Assembly: GCA_027578815.1 (NCBI GenBank)
Contig: JANBTH010000056.1
Span: 1-44,176 of the forward strand
Reading direction: 5' to 3'
DNA from: Coemansia sp. RSA 1804
Lineage: Eukaryota > Kickxellomycota > Kickxellomycetes > Kickxellales > Kickxellaceae
DNA length: 44,176 nucleotides
The notes under the pieces were generated by a model. That model saw only the letters and a program-made list of their open reading frames with translations. It was not told where the DNA came from and ran no database searches. Positions 8,954-19,212 of the stretch are shown piece after piece. How positions within the stretch are numbered: position 1 is the stretch's first letter; every line of letters begins with the position of its first letter. A program made the position numbers and the translations under genes.

Positions 8954-10789
8954 TTACTCGAATTTTACGTTTGAGCGGTGGCATGCAATCTTGAAGCGCT
9001 CGTTAACAACGTACGTCTGCTTGCCTTCAGCATCTGTGACCACATGGAAGTATCTGCGACGAGCGTTAGCAAACCAGGTCTTGAATCTGCCGCGCGACAT
9101 GTTGCCGATCCGCCGCAGCCTTTCGCGCTCCTTGCCCTTGGGCTTTGGGTCGTGCGTGTTTTCAAACAGCCAGCGGAAGAATATCTCGCGCTGCTCGTTA
9201 GTCAGAGCAATGCGCCCGCTGCCAGACGACTTTCCTCCACGCTGCGATGTAGAGCCAGGGGCGGCATCGTGGTCGCTTGATTCGTCGTCCGATGGGGCCT
9301 CGCTGCTGTCGTCTTCGCCTGCAACGCTGGGCGCAACGCTTGCAATGCCCCAGACCGACGGGCTGCTCTGCACCGATACAATCGACTGTGTGCGCGAAAT
9401 CCCGGCTGCTGGTCCGCTAGTCTCTGCTGTGCATGCCTCTGGCTCGGATGGCACATGGCCGTAGAGGCGATCGATGCGTGGGCTGGCCACCAGCGACTCT
9501 CCTGCTCCCACCGATCCGCCCGGGCTGGCGCCGCGGTGGACCATATACGGATGCATGCTGGTCGACGGCCCCGACGCAAAGGGCGACATCCGCGCAGTGG
9601 CAATCTTGCCGCTGCTCAACGACCGCTTTGGACGCATGCTGGACAGCCGACTGGCGTAGCTGGCTGCTCTGCGTGGCGGATACTGGAACGAGTGCGGCTG
9701 GGTTGTCTGATGCATGCTATCCAGCGAGATATTACCGAATCCGCTGGTTAGCGACCGCCCACTACTGATTGCTGTTGCTGCCGAGTCGTCGCCTGTTGGC
9801 ATGTTGGGTGTTGCGATGTCCTGCATTCCGGGTGTCAGAACGAATGTCGAGAGATTGCTTTGGTTGGCGCCTGCCATTGGCACATGGGTATGCATGCCGA
9901 TGTCTTCTGCCTTGCTGTTGCTGTTGTTGATTTCGCTGACCATTGCTGCTGCCTCGTCAGTCATAAATGCATGAGCTGATGCTGTAATGCTCCCACTTGC
10001 ATATCTTGGCTGCCCAAACAACGCTCCATCTGCGATTCCCGCAAATCCTGGAACCATTGGCGAAAACATTGCTTGCGAGCTTGTTCCAGGCGAGAGCGAA
10101 AAGTCCGTGACTCCGGTGGCTGGCGTTGCTGTTGCTGCCGCAGCAGCGGCCATTGCGGCGGCCATCATTTCTGTAGAAGCAAACCCATCACTTGTCATGT
10201 CTGGAAACAGCTGGTGTGTCGGTATAGTTGCTGGCGCAGCAAAGCCCGGTGGATGCGCGGGCGATGCCGAGACGTGGGGCAGAAACTCATCAAATATGTT
10301 ATCGGGCATCTTCTGGAGCTGTCCAGAAAAAGAGGCAAACCCTTCTGCTGGTGCATTTGCCGCTGGCATGTTTCCAAAAGATATCGGCGGTGGATACTCG
10401 CAAATGGATGCCTGATTTCCTGCACTGCTGAACATCATTGCGTCGCCAAAAATATCCGCAAGCTCGTTGTGGATGTGCGTCGCATCGACGCCAGCGAGTG
10501 TCGCCTGCGGTGCTACTATGGGCACTGGGTTTGCGATGGTGAATGGTATGGCAGCCATGCCTGGAGCCATATCGTGGATTTCCGTAATTGGAAGCATGCT
10601 GGCTCTGGAACTGTGTAGCCTGCTGTCAATTCCGCCCGTGCTTGCTCCAGGGAATACGTCTGGCCCCACGCTTGGCGTGATTGGCATTGTCTTCTGTGCG
10701 TCACTGCCAGAAATATATGGCGAGTTGTCGGCAAACTCTTGCGCTGACGAGAAATCCATTGCAGGCGTCTGTTTGTTGCTATTGTTCAT
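8954..10789 (-). CDS. TALE-class homeodomain transcription factor
   Basis: A 611-residue nuclear regulator with a C-terminal homeodomain (about 522-584). Helix 3 reads FKTWFANARRRY, with Asn51 intact. From WLF to WF there are 34 residues, the same as in animal Meis, so the three-residue TALE loop is kept. The PYP loop signature is PKP here. About 500 residues of Ala/Met/Pro/Ser-rich low-complexity sequence precede it, including Ala runs near residues 210-225, and a Ser/acidic patch (SSEAPSDDESSDHD) lies just before the homeodomain. Starts at the ATG at 10789. A 2.36-kb gene-free region lies upstream and a second homeobox gene lies beyond it in the same orientation. TALE proteins act as HD1 mating factors in basidiomycetes and as developmental regulators elsewhere; the role here is unknown. 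Confidence 0.88.
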   Translation of the reverse strand: MNNSNKQTPAMDFSSAQEFADNSPYISGSDAQKTMPITPSVGPDVFPGASTGGIDSRLHSSRASMLPITEIHDMAPGMAAIPFTIANPVPIVAPQATLAGVDATHIHNELADIFGDAMMFSSAGNQASICEYPPPISFGNMPAANAPAEGFASFSGQLQKMPDNIFDEFLPHVSASPAHPPGFAAPATIPTHQLFPDMTSDGFASTEMMAAAMAAAAAATATPATGVTDFSLSPGTSSQAMFSPMVPGFAGIADGALFGQPRYASGSITASAHAFMTDEAAAMVSEINNSNSKAEDIGMHTHVPMAGANQSNLSTFVLTPGMQDIATPNMPTGDDSAATAISSGRSLTSGFGNISLDSMHQTTQPHSFQYPPRRAASYASRLSSMRPKRSLSSGKIATARMSPFASGPSTSMHPYMVHRGASPGGSVGAGESLVASPRIDRLYGHVPSEPEACTAETSGPAAGISRTQSIVSVQSSPSVWGIASVAPSVAGEDDSSEAPSDDESSDHDAAPGSTSQRGGKSSGSGRIALTNEQREIFFRWLFENTHDPKPKGKERERLRRIGNMSRGRFKTWFANARRRYFHVVTDAEGKQTYVVNERFKIACHRSNVKFE

Positions 10790-13145
10790 GGTTGATGCGG
10801 TGGCGCTTTTCAGAGGGAGTGGGTTGAGATTCCAACAATGTACAACGTATATGACAATGCTCCTGTAGCGCAGTATTTACAAAAGTAAAGGAGCAAGTCG
10901 AGCAAATAAAGAAATAGCTGATAAAAGCTCAAAGTTGGGAATTATTTATCCAGCAAATTTTTTTGTGATATCGAGACTGAATTGAATCGCCAAAAAAGAA
11001 ATGTAGTAAGGCGTCAATGATAAGGATATGGACACGGGTATGTATTTCTTTTGCTCAGCAAAAAATCGGTTGGTTGGCAGGAGATAAAAGCGTAATCCAC
11101 GGACGGCACTCTCGTAAATGATAGTTAACTGACACAGCAAAAGTAGAGGAAGAGGAAGGAAGGAAGGAAAGAGGAAGAAAGGGAAAAGGTAAAACAGAAC
11201 AATTGAAAAACAGAGTTGTTGGAAATGTACAAAGGAAGGCGAATGGTGATGTCTACTCGATATTTGCTTGAAAGGTAAAACGGTCCCACCCGTACCTGGC
11301 TTTTATAAATCCAACATGAAGATGTTATTCGGTAATTATATTGTCTTGTTTTTTACAGCATTGAAAATTACAATATATGAGAGCGTCACAAGCAATGCTG
11401 GTGGTATATGATGCCGAAAAATAAACTGCAGCCTTTTTTGGTTGCATCTGGGCACCATACAAAAAAGGGGTGGAGAGAAAGGGTATTCGTTCGTGTATGA
11501 AGACGCGTGCAGGCGATTGCGTATGGCCCAAAGGAGAAACTGGGAGACGAAAATCAACAATGGCTTGCTCTTCATGCCATTTGCAAATGTCATTATTTTT
11601 TCCTGCAATGGCCAGAGAGAAAATAAAAATAAACAAAAAGAGCAACTGGACGATATGCCTGCATTCTAAGTTTGGAACACCACATAAAACAATAACAGGA
11701 ACAAGGATATGGAATGCATACTGGCCACGCGTGTCTCAGAGTTTCTTTTTTCCCTTGTTACTCTGCTGCATAGCAGAAATAAAAAAGATTTTCCTTTATA
11801 TTAACGTCAGCAAAAGACAACTTTACAAACTCAAAGTTTTGTTTTGGGAATTTTTGGAATGAGGGACAAACAACCCGCACATCCATCTTTTTTGTTTTCA
11901 GAATAATCCTCACGACAAATCTACCCATGCAACGGTGATTGACGGCCAACTCTTACACCCCCCCTTTCCCCTCCCCTTCTTGAGTCGCCAAAAGGGTTGC
12001 CAAACTGAATAAACAAACACCCTTGTGCTTGTTTTTGGGTCGGGAAAACAGGATCATTAGCATGGCTGCGCTGCAAATCTAGCCCGTGATGCCCTCTCAC
12101 TACCGGCCTACCAGACCGATAAAAAGCCCAGAAGCGCACTAGTCGGTGTCTATTGTTCTATGCTTGTCTCCAGCATAAGCCATTTCTATGGCGATTAGAA
12201 ATAAAAACAGTAGTTACACTGGCAACAATGTAAATATTTCTCTGGTTTTATGAAAACTAAAAATAGAATAGGCGTACCGTCAATATTAAACAAACCCTAC
12301 AAAAGATATCCTCACATGCGGGGTTTCCGGGCCGCGAATCAATAGGGGTGCTACCAAAACACAACTGTGAATGACCCACTCTATTTGGAAAACTGGGATG
12401 CGTTCCAAATTTAGTAGAAATATCAATTAGTCTGCATCATCTGGTCGGCCAAAACGCAAAGCGTGGTGTTGCTAGTCTTTAAACCAGGAAATTCACCTTT
12501 CCCGATTTTCATGGAAAAGAAAAGTGTAAACAAGTGTATTCTAAAAATAAAACCAGAGTTCATCACACGATGCATGCTTATGCACAAACGAGTGGGATCA
12601 ACCAGATATTTTCTATTCTCAGGAATTTATGCTGTGCATAAAACCTCTTAGCCCCTCTTTTTAGACAACCTTATGGTCTAAAAATGGATTTATTTGATGC
12701 ATGTTTTAAAAATAAACTGACCCTGACCGATTTTTCTGGCGGTTTCGCAGATCTCTGGCGATATCACGCTTTCAGAGTTTTCCAGTTAAGCGCCGACAGA
12801 GCCTGCTTCGGAGACAAACACGGCCGCCGTGTTTAAAAATAGATTATTGTAAACCAAACAAACGTGTAATAATTTCTACTTTGCTATTTCCAAAATCTAA
12901 AAATGGCATTTCTATTATTGGATTTCATCTCTATCATTAGAACCGCCCGATGTCTTTTTTAAATAGAGTTTAGGAACAGTGATTAGCAGAAAACTAAAAA
13001 ACTGAAAACTTGAAAAAATGATTCACCGCAGCTTCTTCAACTACAGTAACAGCGTGTCGGAAAATATACAGAACTAAAGAACAGAGCGATAAAAGCACAA
13101 CAAGTAAAAAAGATAATTAAACATTGCAACAGACTGGCAGGTAAA
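10790..13145. other. Long AT-rich intergenic region upstream of the TALE homeobox gene
   Basis: 2.36 kb without a supportable gene. Open frames are short, low-complexity and match nothing I know. It contains the upstream region of the TALE gene and, at the far end, the 3' end of the second homeobox gene. Notable contents are a cluster of MEF2/CArG-like 10-mers (12257-12906, listed separately) and the recurring word AAAAATAAAC/AAAAATAAACTG (near 11417, 11620 and 12708). It is much longer than the typical 0.2-0.6 kb spacers elsewhere in the window, which suggests complex regulation or decayed sequence. Confidence 0.5.
12257..12906. promoter_or_regulatory. Cluster of MEF2/CArG-like (MADS-box) elements
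   Basis: Seven 10-bp elements match or nearly match MADS-box sites. Four fit YTAWWWWTAR exactly: CTAAAAATAG at 12257, CTAAAAATAA at 12541, TTAAAAATAA at 12706 and TTAAAAATAG at 12833. Three are CArG-like hybrids: CCAAATTTAG at 12405 and CTAAAAATGG at 12678 and 12897. Flanks differ, so they are not copies of one longer repeat. They lie 1.5-2.1 kb upstream of the TALE homeobox ATG and just past the stop of the second homeobox gene. Binding by an Rlm1/Mcm1-type factor is inference. Confidence 0.4.
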
Positions 13146-14645
13146 TTAGTTTGGCTGATTGTTACGTAATTTCCAAATCTTTTTGCCATTCACAACATCC
13201 TTATCCATCTTCCTGTTTCTTCGCAATCCAAACCAGTTGCGCACTTGTTTTCTACTCAGAACAAGGCGCTCACACAGGTCGGCAACCGTCTTTGAATCTG
13301 GGAAAGGCTTGTCTTCAATTGCCCTAAGCACCTTTACCAACTCGCTTCTCTGGTAGGCATTCATGCGAGTGGATTTTTTTAACTTGGTACTTTGGCTTCC
13401 AACACCCCCACGGTTGCTTAGCGATTGTCCTCTGGTTGTATCAATTTCACATTTATCTTCACTTGTACGCTCATTTGCGGTCAATTGGTCCTGGCTACTA
13501 TGCTTTCCATTGGGAATACATACAGAGCTATTGTAAGGGACTAAGGGCATGTGAGGAACACTGTCTGTTGTTTCAAGCATGACATCGTCTGACAGATATC
13601 CGGGGAATGACGAGCTAATACCAAAGTCGGTTATGGCAGATTCTGCTGCGTCATTCGGCGTTGATCCAAGCTGTACCTGATTGTAACCGGCTAAAGGCAA
13701 CAATCCCCAATTTATAAGATAATTAATATATGCTTGAATAACGAGAAAATCCAGATTGAAACCATAGCAATTATCAGTATATAACTCTGCTAAAGTTGTT
13801 GCTGGCGTTGCTGGAATTGCTAAGGTTGCTGGTGTTGCTGGCGTTGCTGGAATTGCTAAGGCTGCTGGTGTTGCTAAGGCTTCCAGGTCTGCTGCCAAAG
13901 TTGCTGCTGCTGCTGCTGCTGCTGTAGTTCCAGTTAGTACTCCTTGCATAGATGGTTGAATCTGTTGCGTATTCTGACTGGCTGATAGGAAATGATTACT
14001 AGGCATCAGTACGGGAAGCGGATGCTGGTTATTAGCCTGCAAGCCGTTCGCGCTACAGTCACCACCAAAAAAAGAGTTATCATTATTTGGCTCAGCATTT
14101 AAAGACAAGGGATTGCAGCTACGCATATCAGGTGATATGCTGTTTGCATACGCACTAAGCAGTTGAATCTGCTGATACCTGTCAATTGGGCATTTGCGAG
14201 GATTTGGTTGAATTCCTTGTGCACAGTAGTTTCTGCTTACATCTCCGTTTAAAAAAGAGGGATTCTGGTATGCAAAATTGTCTTGAAAAGAGTGTGCATT
14301 TCCAGCGGGCTGGCCGATATTTGATAAACCACGAATTATGTCGCCAATAACTCCCTGTTCTTCCAAGCTATCCGTTGGAAAATTATGTTGTACCTTGTTC
14401 GTAGAGCACTTTAAAGCGTAGAATGGATATGGAGCCGACCCATTCTGGTAATCCTGCGCATCGCGTTTCTTCTGATGCTGCTGGCGCTGAGGCAAAACAT
14501 GCTTTGACGACGTGCTGCATTCGGGTGAAGCTGGTAAATATAAAAAGCTGCTGGATTGCCCGCCAGAGTATTGCACAGGAACAGTGCTTGGTGCTTGGGA
14601 AACTTGAGTGGAGAATGGGTTGAAGATGGGAGTATTAGATCCCAT
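13146..14645 (-). CDS. Divergent homeodomain protein lacking Asn51
   Basis: Predicted 499-residue protein with a C-terminal homeodomain-like region (about 424-483). Helix 1 covers YQRSELVKVLRAIEDKPFP, helix 2 TVADLCERLVLS, and helix 3 KQVRNWFGLRRNRKM. The WF and RR core of helix 3 is present, but the near-invariant Asn51 position is Leu (codon 13224-13226) and position 50 is Gly. Upstream is Asn/Gln/Ser-rich disordered sequence and an Ala/Pro/Thr repeat block (see 13798-13869). The open frame extends to a TTG at 14651, but the first ATG is at 14645. Single exon, codon use AT-richer than the TALE gene downstream. No partner or target can be read from sequence. It may be an HD2-like factor or a degenerate paralogue; the intact 1.5-kb frame argues for function. 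Confidence 0.75.
   Translation of the reverse strand: MGSNTPIFNPFSTQVSQAPSTVPVQYSGGQSSSFLYLPASPECSTSSKHVLPQRQQHQKKRDAQDYQNGSAPYPFYALKCSTNKVQHNFPTDSLEEQGVIGDIIRGLSNIGQPAGNAHSFQDNFAYQNPSFLNGDVSRNYCAQGIQPNPRKCPIDRYQQIQLLSAYANSISPDMRSCNPLSLNAEPNNDNSFFGGDCSANGLQANNQHPLPVLMPSNHFLSASQNTQQIQPSMQGVLTGTTAAAAAAATLAADLEALATPAALAIPATPATPATLAIPATPATTLAELYTDNCYGFNLDFLVIQAYINYLINWGLLPLAGYNQVQLGSTPNDAAESAITDFGISSSFPGYLSDDVMLETTDSVPHMPLVPYNSSVCIPNGKHSSQDQLTANERTSEDKCEIDTTRGQSLSNRGGVGSQSTKLKKSTRMNAYQRSELVKVLRAIEDKPFPDSKTVADLCERLVLSRKQVRNWFGLRRNRKMDKDVVNGKKIWKLRNNQPN
13798..13869 (-). repeat. In-frame 36-bp tandem repeat in the second homeobox gene
   Basis: Two adjacent 36-bp units, 13798-13833 and 13834-13869, differ at one base. 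They encode a 12-residue Ala/Pro/Thr/Leu/Ile unit inside a longer Ala-rich block with a preceding GCT-type run (around 13900-13922). The length (36) keeps the frame. It is a likely length-variable site in a disordered region. Confidence 0.8.
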
Positions 14646-16889
14646 TTGCAAGTAACGAAAGCCAGGTATTTACGCTTTGACTTTGAATAGATAACTGGCA
14701 CGTTCAAGAAACGCGTATTTAAATATAATCAATTGATGTTTGTTTACCGCAAACACTGGAAAGGCAAGGGTGCTATGTAAGTTTCAGGTCTTATAGTTAA
14801 AGATGCTGTAAGAGAATTAAAGTTCAGAGCAAATCCACAGGAATAGTAGAACTGGGGAAACGGGGGGAACAGCGCACTTTTAAACGCATTCGTAAATAAG
14901 TTGACAACACCAAAATCGGACTTGCTTTGCTGCTTGTCTTTTTATTTCCGCAAAATTCTTTCCTTTCTGGTTGCTTTGGAATATCATCAGACTAAATCAC
15001 ATACTTGTCGACAATAATAAACCCTGAAAGAAATCACGACTTATTCCAGAACGCTCACGTAAGTTGTTTCTTAAGAATCATTAAAAGATGGATTTGAAAT
15101 ATATTAGGCAGAAAGCTTATTTCGGCCCTTCAAATCACAACAATGAAGACAAGGTTTCAAATAAAACAATTTCCAAAGATAAATCAATGTTTTTGTTGCA
15201 CGCAACAGGGATTGAATCACGTGGAATATACTTTTTATGCAGGAAAATTCTGGTAGGCGACGGCAAAGTCCGACGCATGTATGTGTGCTCTTGGAAAAAA
15301 TTGTGGAGGAAATGTGGTGACAAGAAGAACAAATCGCAAAAACCATGACCACGAGTGGAATATTCACTGTTCATGACCTGTATGTCGAACGAGTGATTCA
15401 GGCGTCACTTGTTCTTTAATGAAAACCCATTCTACTTGTGATTCATGCTCTGTCTTTCTTGATAATAAAACAAAAGCAAATGCGATTCAATGCACAACGA
15501 CGTAGTTACTCCATTGTGTTTTAACATCGGCTTGTTCACTTTTTTTTGTGTTCCTCTGTAGTGCAGATAAAATAATCTTGTAAGACTCTTGTTATCTCTT
15601 TCCTTTGTATATTTCTTTGTTACTTAACGCTAAAACATGTATGTCAACAAAGGCTGGCATGCAAAGTCCATTGTCTATGTCTACATGGTATCTTGTAATT
15701 ATATGTGACCAGGCGCGTGTACTATTGTCTAATATTTTATTTTTCAAACGAATTGATAATGAACATACACTGCTACTTTTATTCAGTTTCTTATTAATAT
15801 TGTGGTAGAATTACTTTTGTGATTGTTGGGTAAAATAAACTGTTTCTTTTTAGATCTAAAGTCATAACAAATAGCATGTATATTAAAATACAATGTAACC
15901 AGCGAGTTTTAAAGTTTGTCTAATGCTGAACACAAGAATATCTGAATCCAAATATAATAAGGTTAACAATGCATGCCAATTTAAACAGCTTCGATGTGTC
16001 TTCTTTGCTTCAAATCTAGTTTTCATATAATTGAAAAGATGCTTTGACAATGCTTGACAACAAATGCTGCCACGGCAGGAAATCAAGAAAAGGACAACAC
16101 TTTTATTGTCAATTAAAGCAAGCAAGGTGTGAATGTTTCATTTCATTTTAAGAGGGTAAAATACAATTTAAACCAACATTTGTTATTAACGCATACAAGC
16201 CCGAATAATTCATTCAAGGCAATGCAACAACGCGCACATCGGAATACAGATGTACGCTAATATACAATAAACACAATAACAAACTTGTTGGTTTAAGGGA
16301 CATAGGAAGGTTATTTAATGCCATTCAGCTAAGCAAAAACATCTTCTGACAAGGACTCTGCAATAAACATGTGATAATTCTTATTTGTTTTTAAAGGACC
16401 CTCAAATATGTGTGGCACATGTCTTGGAACTCTTCCTGAAAATTCCGAGTGCGGGATGAGGTTTGCCTTCATCCATGTTCTGGAAGATAATAATTGGCTC
16501 TAAAAGTCTACACTTGTTCGTGTAAAAAGCAATGCTATACCGTTGCATTATTGTGCTTGCAAATGTATAGTTCTGCAGATGGCAATATGAAAGTGCTGAA
16601 ATCTAAGGCTCAACCTTGCGATAATTGAAAAGAATTTGAAAACATTGCGCAATTTTGGATCATTCAATTTAAAGACAATTATTATTCATCCTCGCCAATT
16701 ACATGTTCTAAATTTTTATAGTGATTTTATGTCATTATAATCAGTTCCTCATTAAAAGCATAATGCGTAAAATATATAGCCGTCTAAAATTTAGTATAAT
16801 TACAAAAAGAACGCTCAGGGCCACCCCAAAGAATACCCTCCGTTATGAAAACTCGGCAAAAGACATAAAGAGAATGATCCCTAAGCAAT
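14646..16889. other. Long AT-rich gene-free region upstream of the second homeobox gene
   Basis: 2.2 kb between the second homeobox gene start and the 3' end of the HAPSTR1-like gene. The sequence is strongly AT-rich with short unconvincing frames only (15088-15348 plus and 15883-16125 minus are the longest; neither has coding character I can recognise). I found no tRNA-like fold, terminal repeats or transposase remnants by eye. Probably promoter and decayed sequence. Confidence 0.45.
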
Positions 16890-18309
16890 CTATGCCATGT
16901 CAATGTCATCTCTGCGCACCCGCTGTCTAGGAGGCTCAATTTCCATCATGTCAAAATTCTCAAGCACGCGTTTTCCTCGACGTATCCCATGCTCCATTCT
17001 TGACACGGATACATGTGGCATGGCGTATCTTTGGCCACTGCTATCATTATTGCTCTGGCTGTTCATTTGAACAACCTCCGGCACAATGTCATTTTTTTCA
17101 CGTCCAGGGTTCATGCCGCTACTGGACCCACCACCACCATAGACATCCGCGCTGCTAGTTCTGCTCTGCTGCAACAAGCTCGCCGCAGTTGCGGTTAACG
17201 GCGATTGGTTCAAAAAGTCAACACGCTATACATGTAAATGCATATGCAGAAAGTAACAGCAAGGTATACGAAAAAAGCAAATCTTATTTAGTACAGACTG
17301 CTGCTAATATAATAATCCGCAATAATCCCATTAATGAACGCTTGTTCTTGCATTTAATATCTCAAGGCATAATCAAAGTTGCTCTGCTTTAAGTTTATGT
17401 ACCTCTATGCTTGTATTTGCGTTGAGCGAAGTCGCTGTGTGCTGATCTTGGCATGCTTGGTTATCAAATATATTTCCCGTCCCCGAGTCGCGGTCTATTC
17501 ATCTTCAATTTGTATTGTGTTCATTCAAAGAAAACAATGATTAGTGATCATTCCACGAACAATGCTATAGAAAACAACAGGTCTCAAGCGTAGGAAAAGA
17601 AAAACATCGACACAAGCAAAACGGGGCATAATGCAAACACTGAAGACCTCGACTGCAATTGATGAATCACACTGGCAAAATCAGCTTGTATTTTGGGGAG
17701 GGTAATATTCTTGTATGATTTCATCACAATCGTTAATAGAGAATATGAATAAAGCAGGCAAAAGATGGACCAATTCTTCAAAAACGAAAGAGATACACAT
17801 TAAGCTCATTTAAAAAAACGAAGATCATTCTGCGTACCTCTGACCTGATGGTTCTGCTGATAACCGCTTTGTGTATATCCAGCCACGGAGGATGGCCGTG
17901 TTTCGGAATTCCCCATCCGAGCAAAGCCAGGCGGAGACACGCCAGCTTGTGACGCAATATGATGTTGCGTTAGATGTTTTCGCCGTGCAAAATCCAACAG
18001 CCGATGGGCTACCAATTGTTGTGCTTCTGCACTGGATTCACTGCCTCCATCCTGCTGCTGCTCCAAGGCAATGTACTCGCATATATCGTTGAAACATTGC
18101 TCGTACCCTGCCTTGAATGCATTGTTTCCAATTTCGCTTGCTTCCTTGTAGAGCTGTGTCACATTTGCCGCGGTTGCCCGAAACAATGCCGCTAGCTCCT
18201 TGTCATAAGTGACCTTGCCCTCTGTACTGTGCTGCGCGGTTGAGGTATGCGAATTTGGAGATGCTGGGGTAGAAAATGACTGTGCACCATGACCGCCTGA
18301 GTTGTACAT
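16890..18309 (-). CDS. HAPSTR1/TAPR1-like (C16orf72, DUF4588) protein, two-exon model
   Basis: Human HAPSTR1 (C16orf72/TAPR1) is a nuclear stress-response factor that works with the ubiquitin ligase HUWE1. Exon 1 (17845-18309) contains LFRATAANVTQLYKEASEI followed by F-x-A-G-Y and a helical stretch to NDICEYIALEQQQ. This matches the conserved human core (ATAVTNLYKES with a following F-x-x-G-I). Exon 2 (16890-17225) ends in a basic, Met/Glu-containing tail (GKRVLENFDMMEIEPPRQR). The human protein also ends with a KR-rich tail. My splice uses donor GTCAGA and acceptor TATAG, giving a 619-nt phase-0 intron and 266 residues (human 275). A stronger-looking donor GTACGC at 17837 would be phase 1 and does not join in frame, so the exact junction is uncertain. 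Divergent from BLOC1S2 with a 402-bp shared promoter. Confidence 0.6.
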
Positions 18310-18711
18310 TGCCCGCCCCTAGTAAAAAAATTAAAGTGGCGCTCCGGCAATTACTGATATTGCTGATAAAGAAAGTAATAGTCAGAAGAGAAAATATAAT
18401 GAATTTACATAAAGATGAATAAATTAGGGCTGAAGAGAAGCCTTGTGCCATTTTCAAAAAATGAACAGCATTTTTACACACTTTTTTTTGAACAGAATGA
18501 TTTGATTACCATGGCATTGATCAAATCTAGATAATCCGTCTAATCCATTGTTGTGTTTCCCATACCAATAACGAACAAAGCAACACATATATATTTCAAT
18601 ATCTCATCGCATTGCTCAAAAGAGGGCTAAAATGGGAGCAACATATATAATTTGTAGTATTAGTATTCTGTCTATTATTTACTATTTCTCAAAACCTCTT
18701 TTTCATGTACA
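18310..18711. promoter_or_regulatory. Shared divergent promoter, HAPSTR1-like / BLOC1S2
   Basis: 402 bp between two divergent starts. AT-rich with oligo-T tracts (for example 18481-18490) and TATATA near 18587 and 18640. No gene seen. Both flanking genes must be driven from here unless their transcripts start inside the neighbour. Confidence 0.55.
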
Positions 18712-19212
18712 ATGTCGGGGGAACTATCGGAAAGTAACAATTCCCAAACAAGCCACAGCCCAAATGCCGAGACATACGATGGACACACCAAGCCTAGCCA
18801 CATTGACGACACCAGCTATGCTAGCACAGCACCAGCGATCAATAATCTCAATCCTTCTGATTTGTTATTGGATAAAGGTAGTGGCACTGACTCAATTGAC
18901 GTTGCATCACGTAAAGCTTTTGGGAGTGTTTCATTGTTTTTGCAGGCAGAATTAGAGGCATCTGGAAGCGAGATTGGCTTGCTAGAAAAGCTAAACGATG
19001 CATCAATAGCGAAATACGAGGAGCTGTCTTGCCAAGCACAAGATATGTTGGTTCATGCCTACAAAATCAAACAAACATACAATGAGATGGAAGCCCATAT
19101 AGCAGAGGTCGATAGTCTAGTGGTATCCATTGATAGCCTTGAGCAAGTGGCACAGGAACTAGACAGATACTCTCAGCAGATAGAAACAAAGTTCCAAAAC
19201 CTATTAAAATGA
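18712..19212 (+). CDS. BLOC1S2: BLOC-1 complex subunit 2
   Basis: Coiled-coil subunit of BLOC-1, the complex for endosomal sorting and lysosome-related organelle traffic (in animals also part of BORC). 166 residues, one exon from the ATG at 18712. The conserved half (about 64-165) is helical: an F-x-x-V-x-x-F-LQAELEASGSEIGLLEKLN stretch, then SIAKYEEL, and the C-terminal signature VVSIDSLEQVAQELDRYSQ followed by IETKFQNLL. This closely parallels the human end (VAALEQAAYKLDAYSKKLE). The first ~60 residues are Ser/Thr/Asn-rich and disordered. Many yeasts have reduced BLOC-1, so a clearly metazoan-like subunit fits an early-diverging fungus. Confidence 0.88.
   Translation: MSGELSESNNSQTSHSPNAETYDGHTKPSHIDDTSYASTAPAINNLNPSDLLLDKGSGTDSIDVASRKAFGSVSLFLQAELEASGSEIGLLEKLNDASIAKYEELSCQAQDMLVHAYKIKQTYNEMEAHIAEVDSLVVSIDSLEQVAQELDRYSQQIETKFQNLLK

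Noticed and set aside
12050..12360. GC-richer stretch with B-box-like GGGCCGCGAATC as a tRNA gene
   Set aside because: No cloverleaf could be folded and no A box at proper spacing; no T-loop GTTCRANNC match.
15088..15348. 86-codon plus-strand frame in the AT-rich region
   Set aside because: Lys-rich, no hydrophobic pattern or family resemblance, no promoter features; its antisense is equally open.
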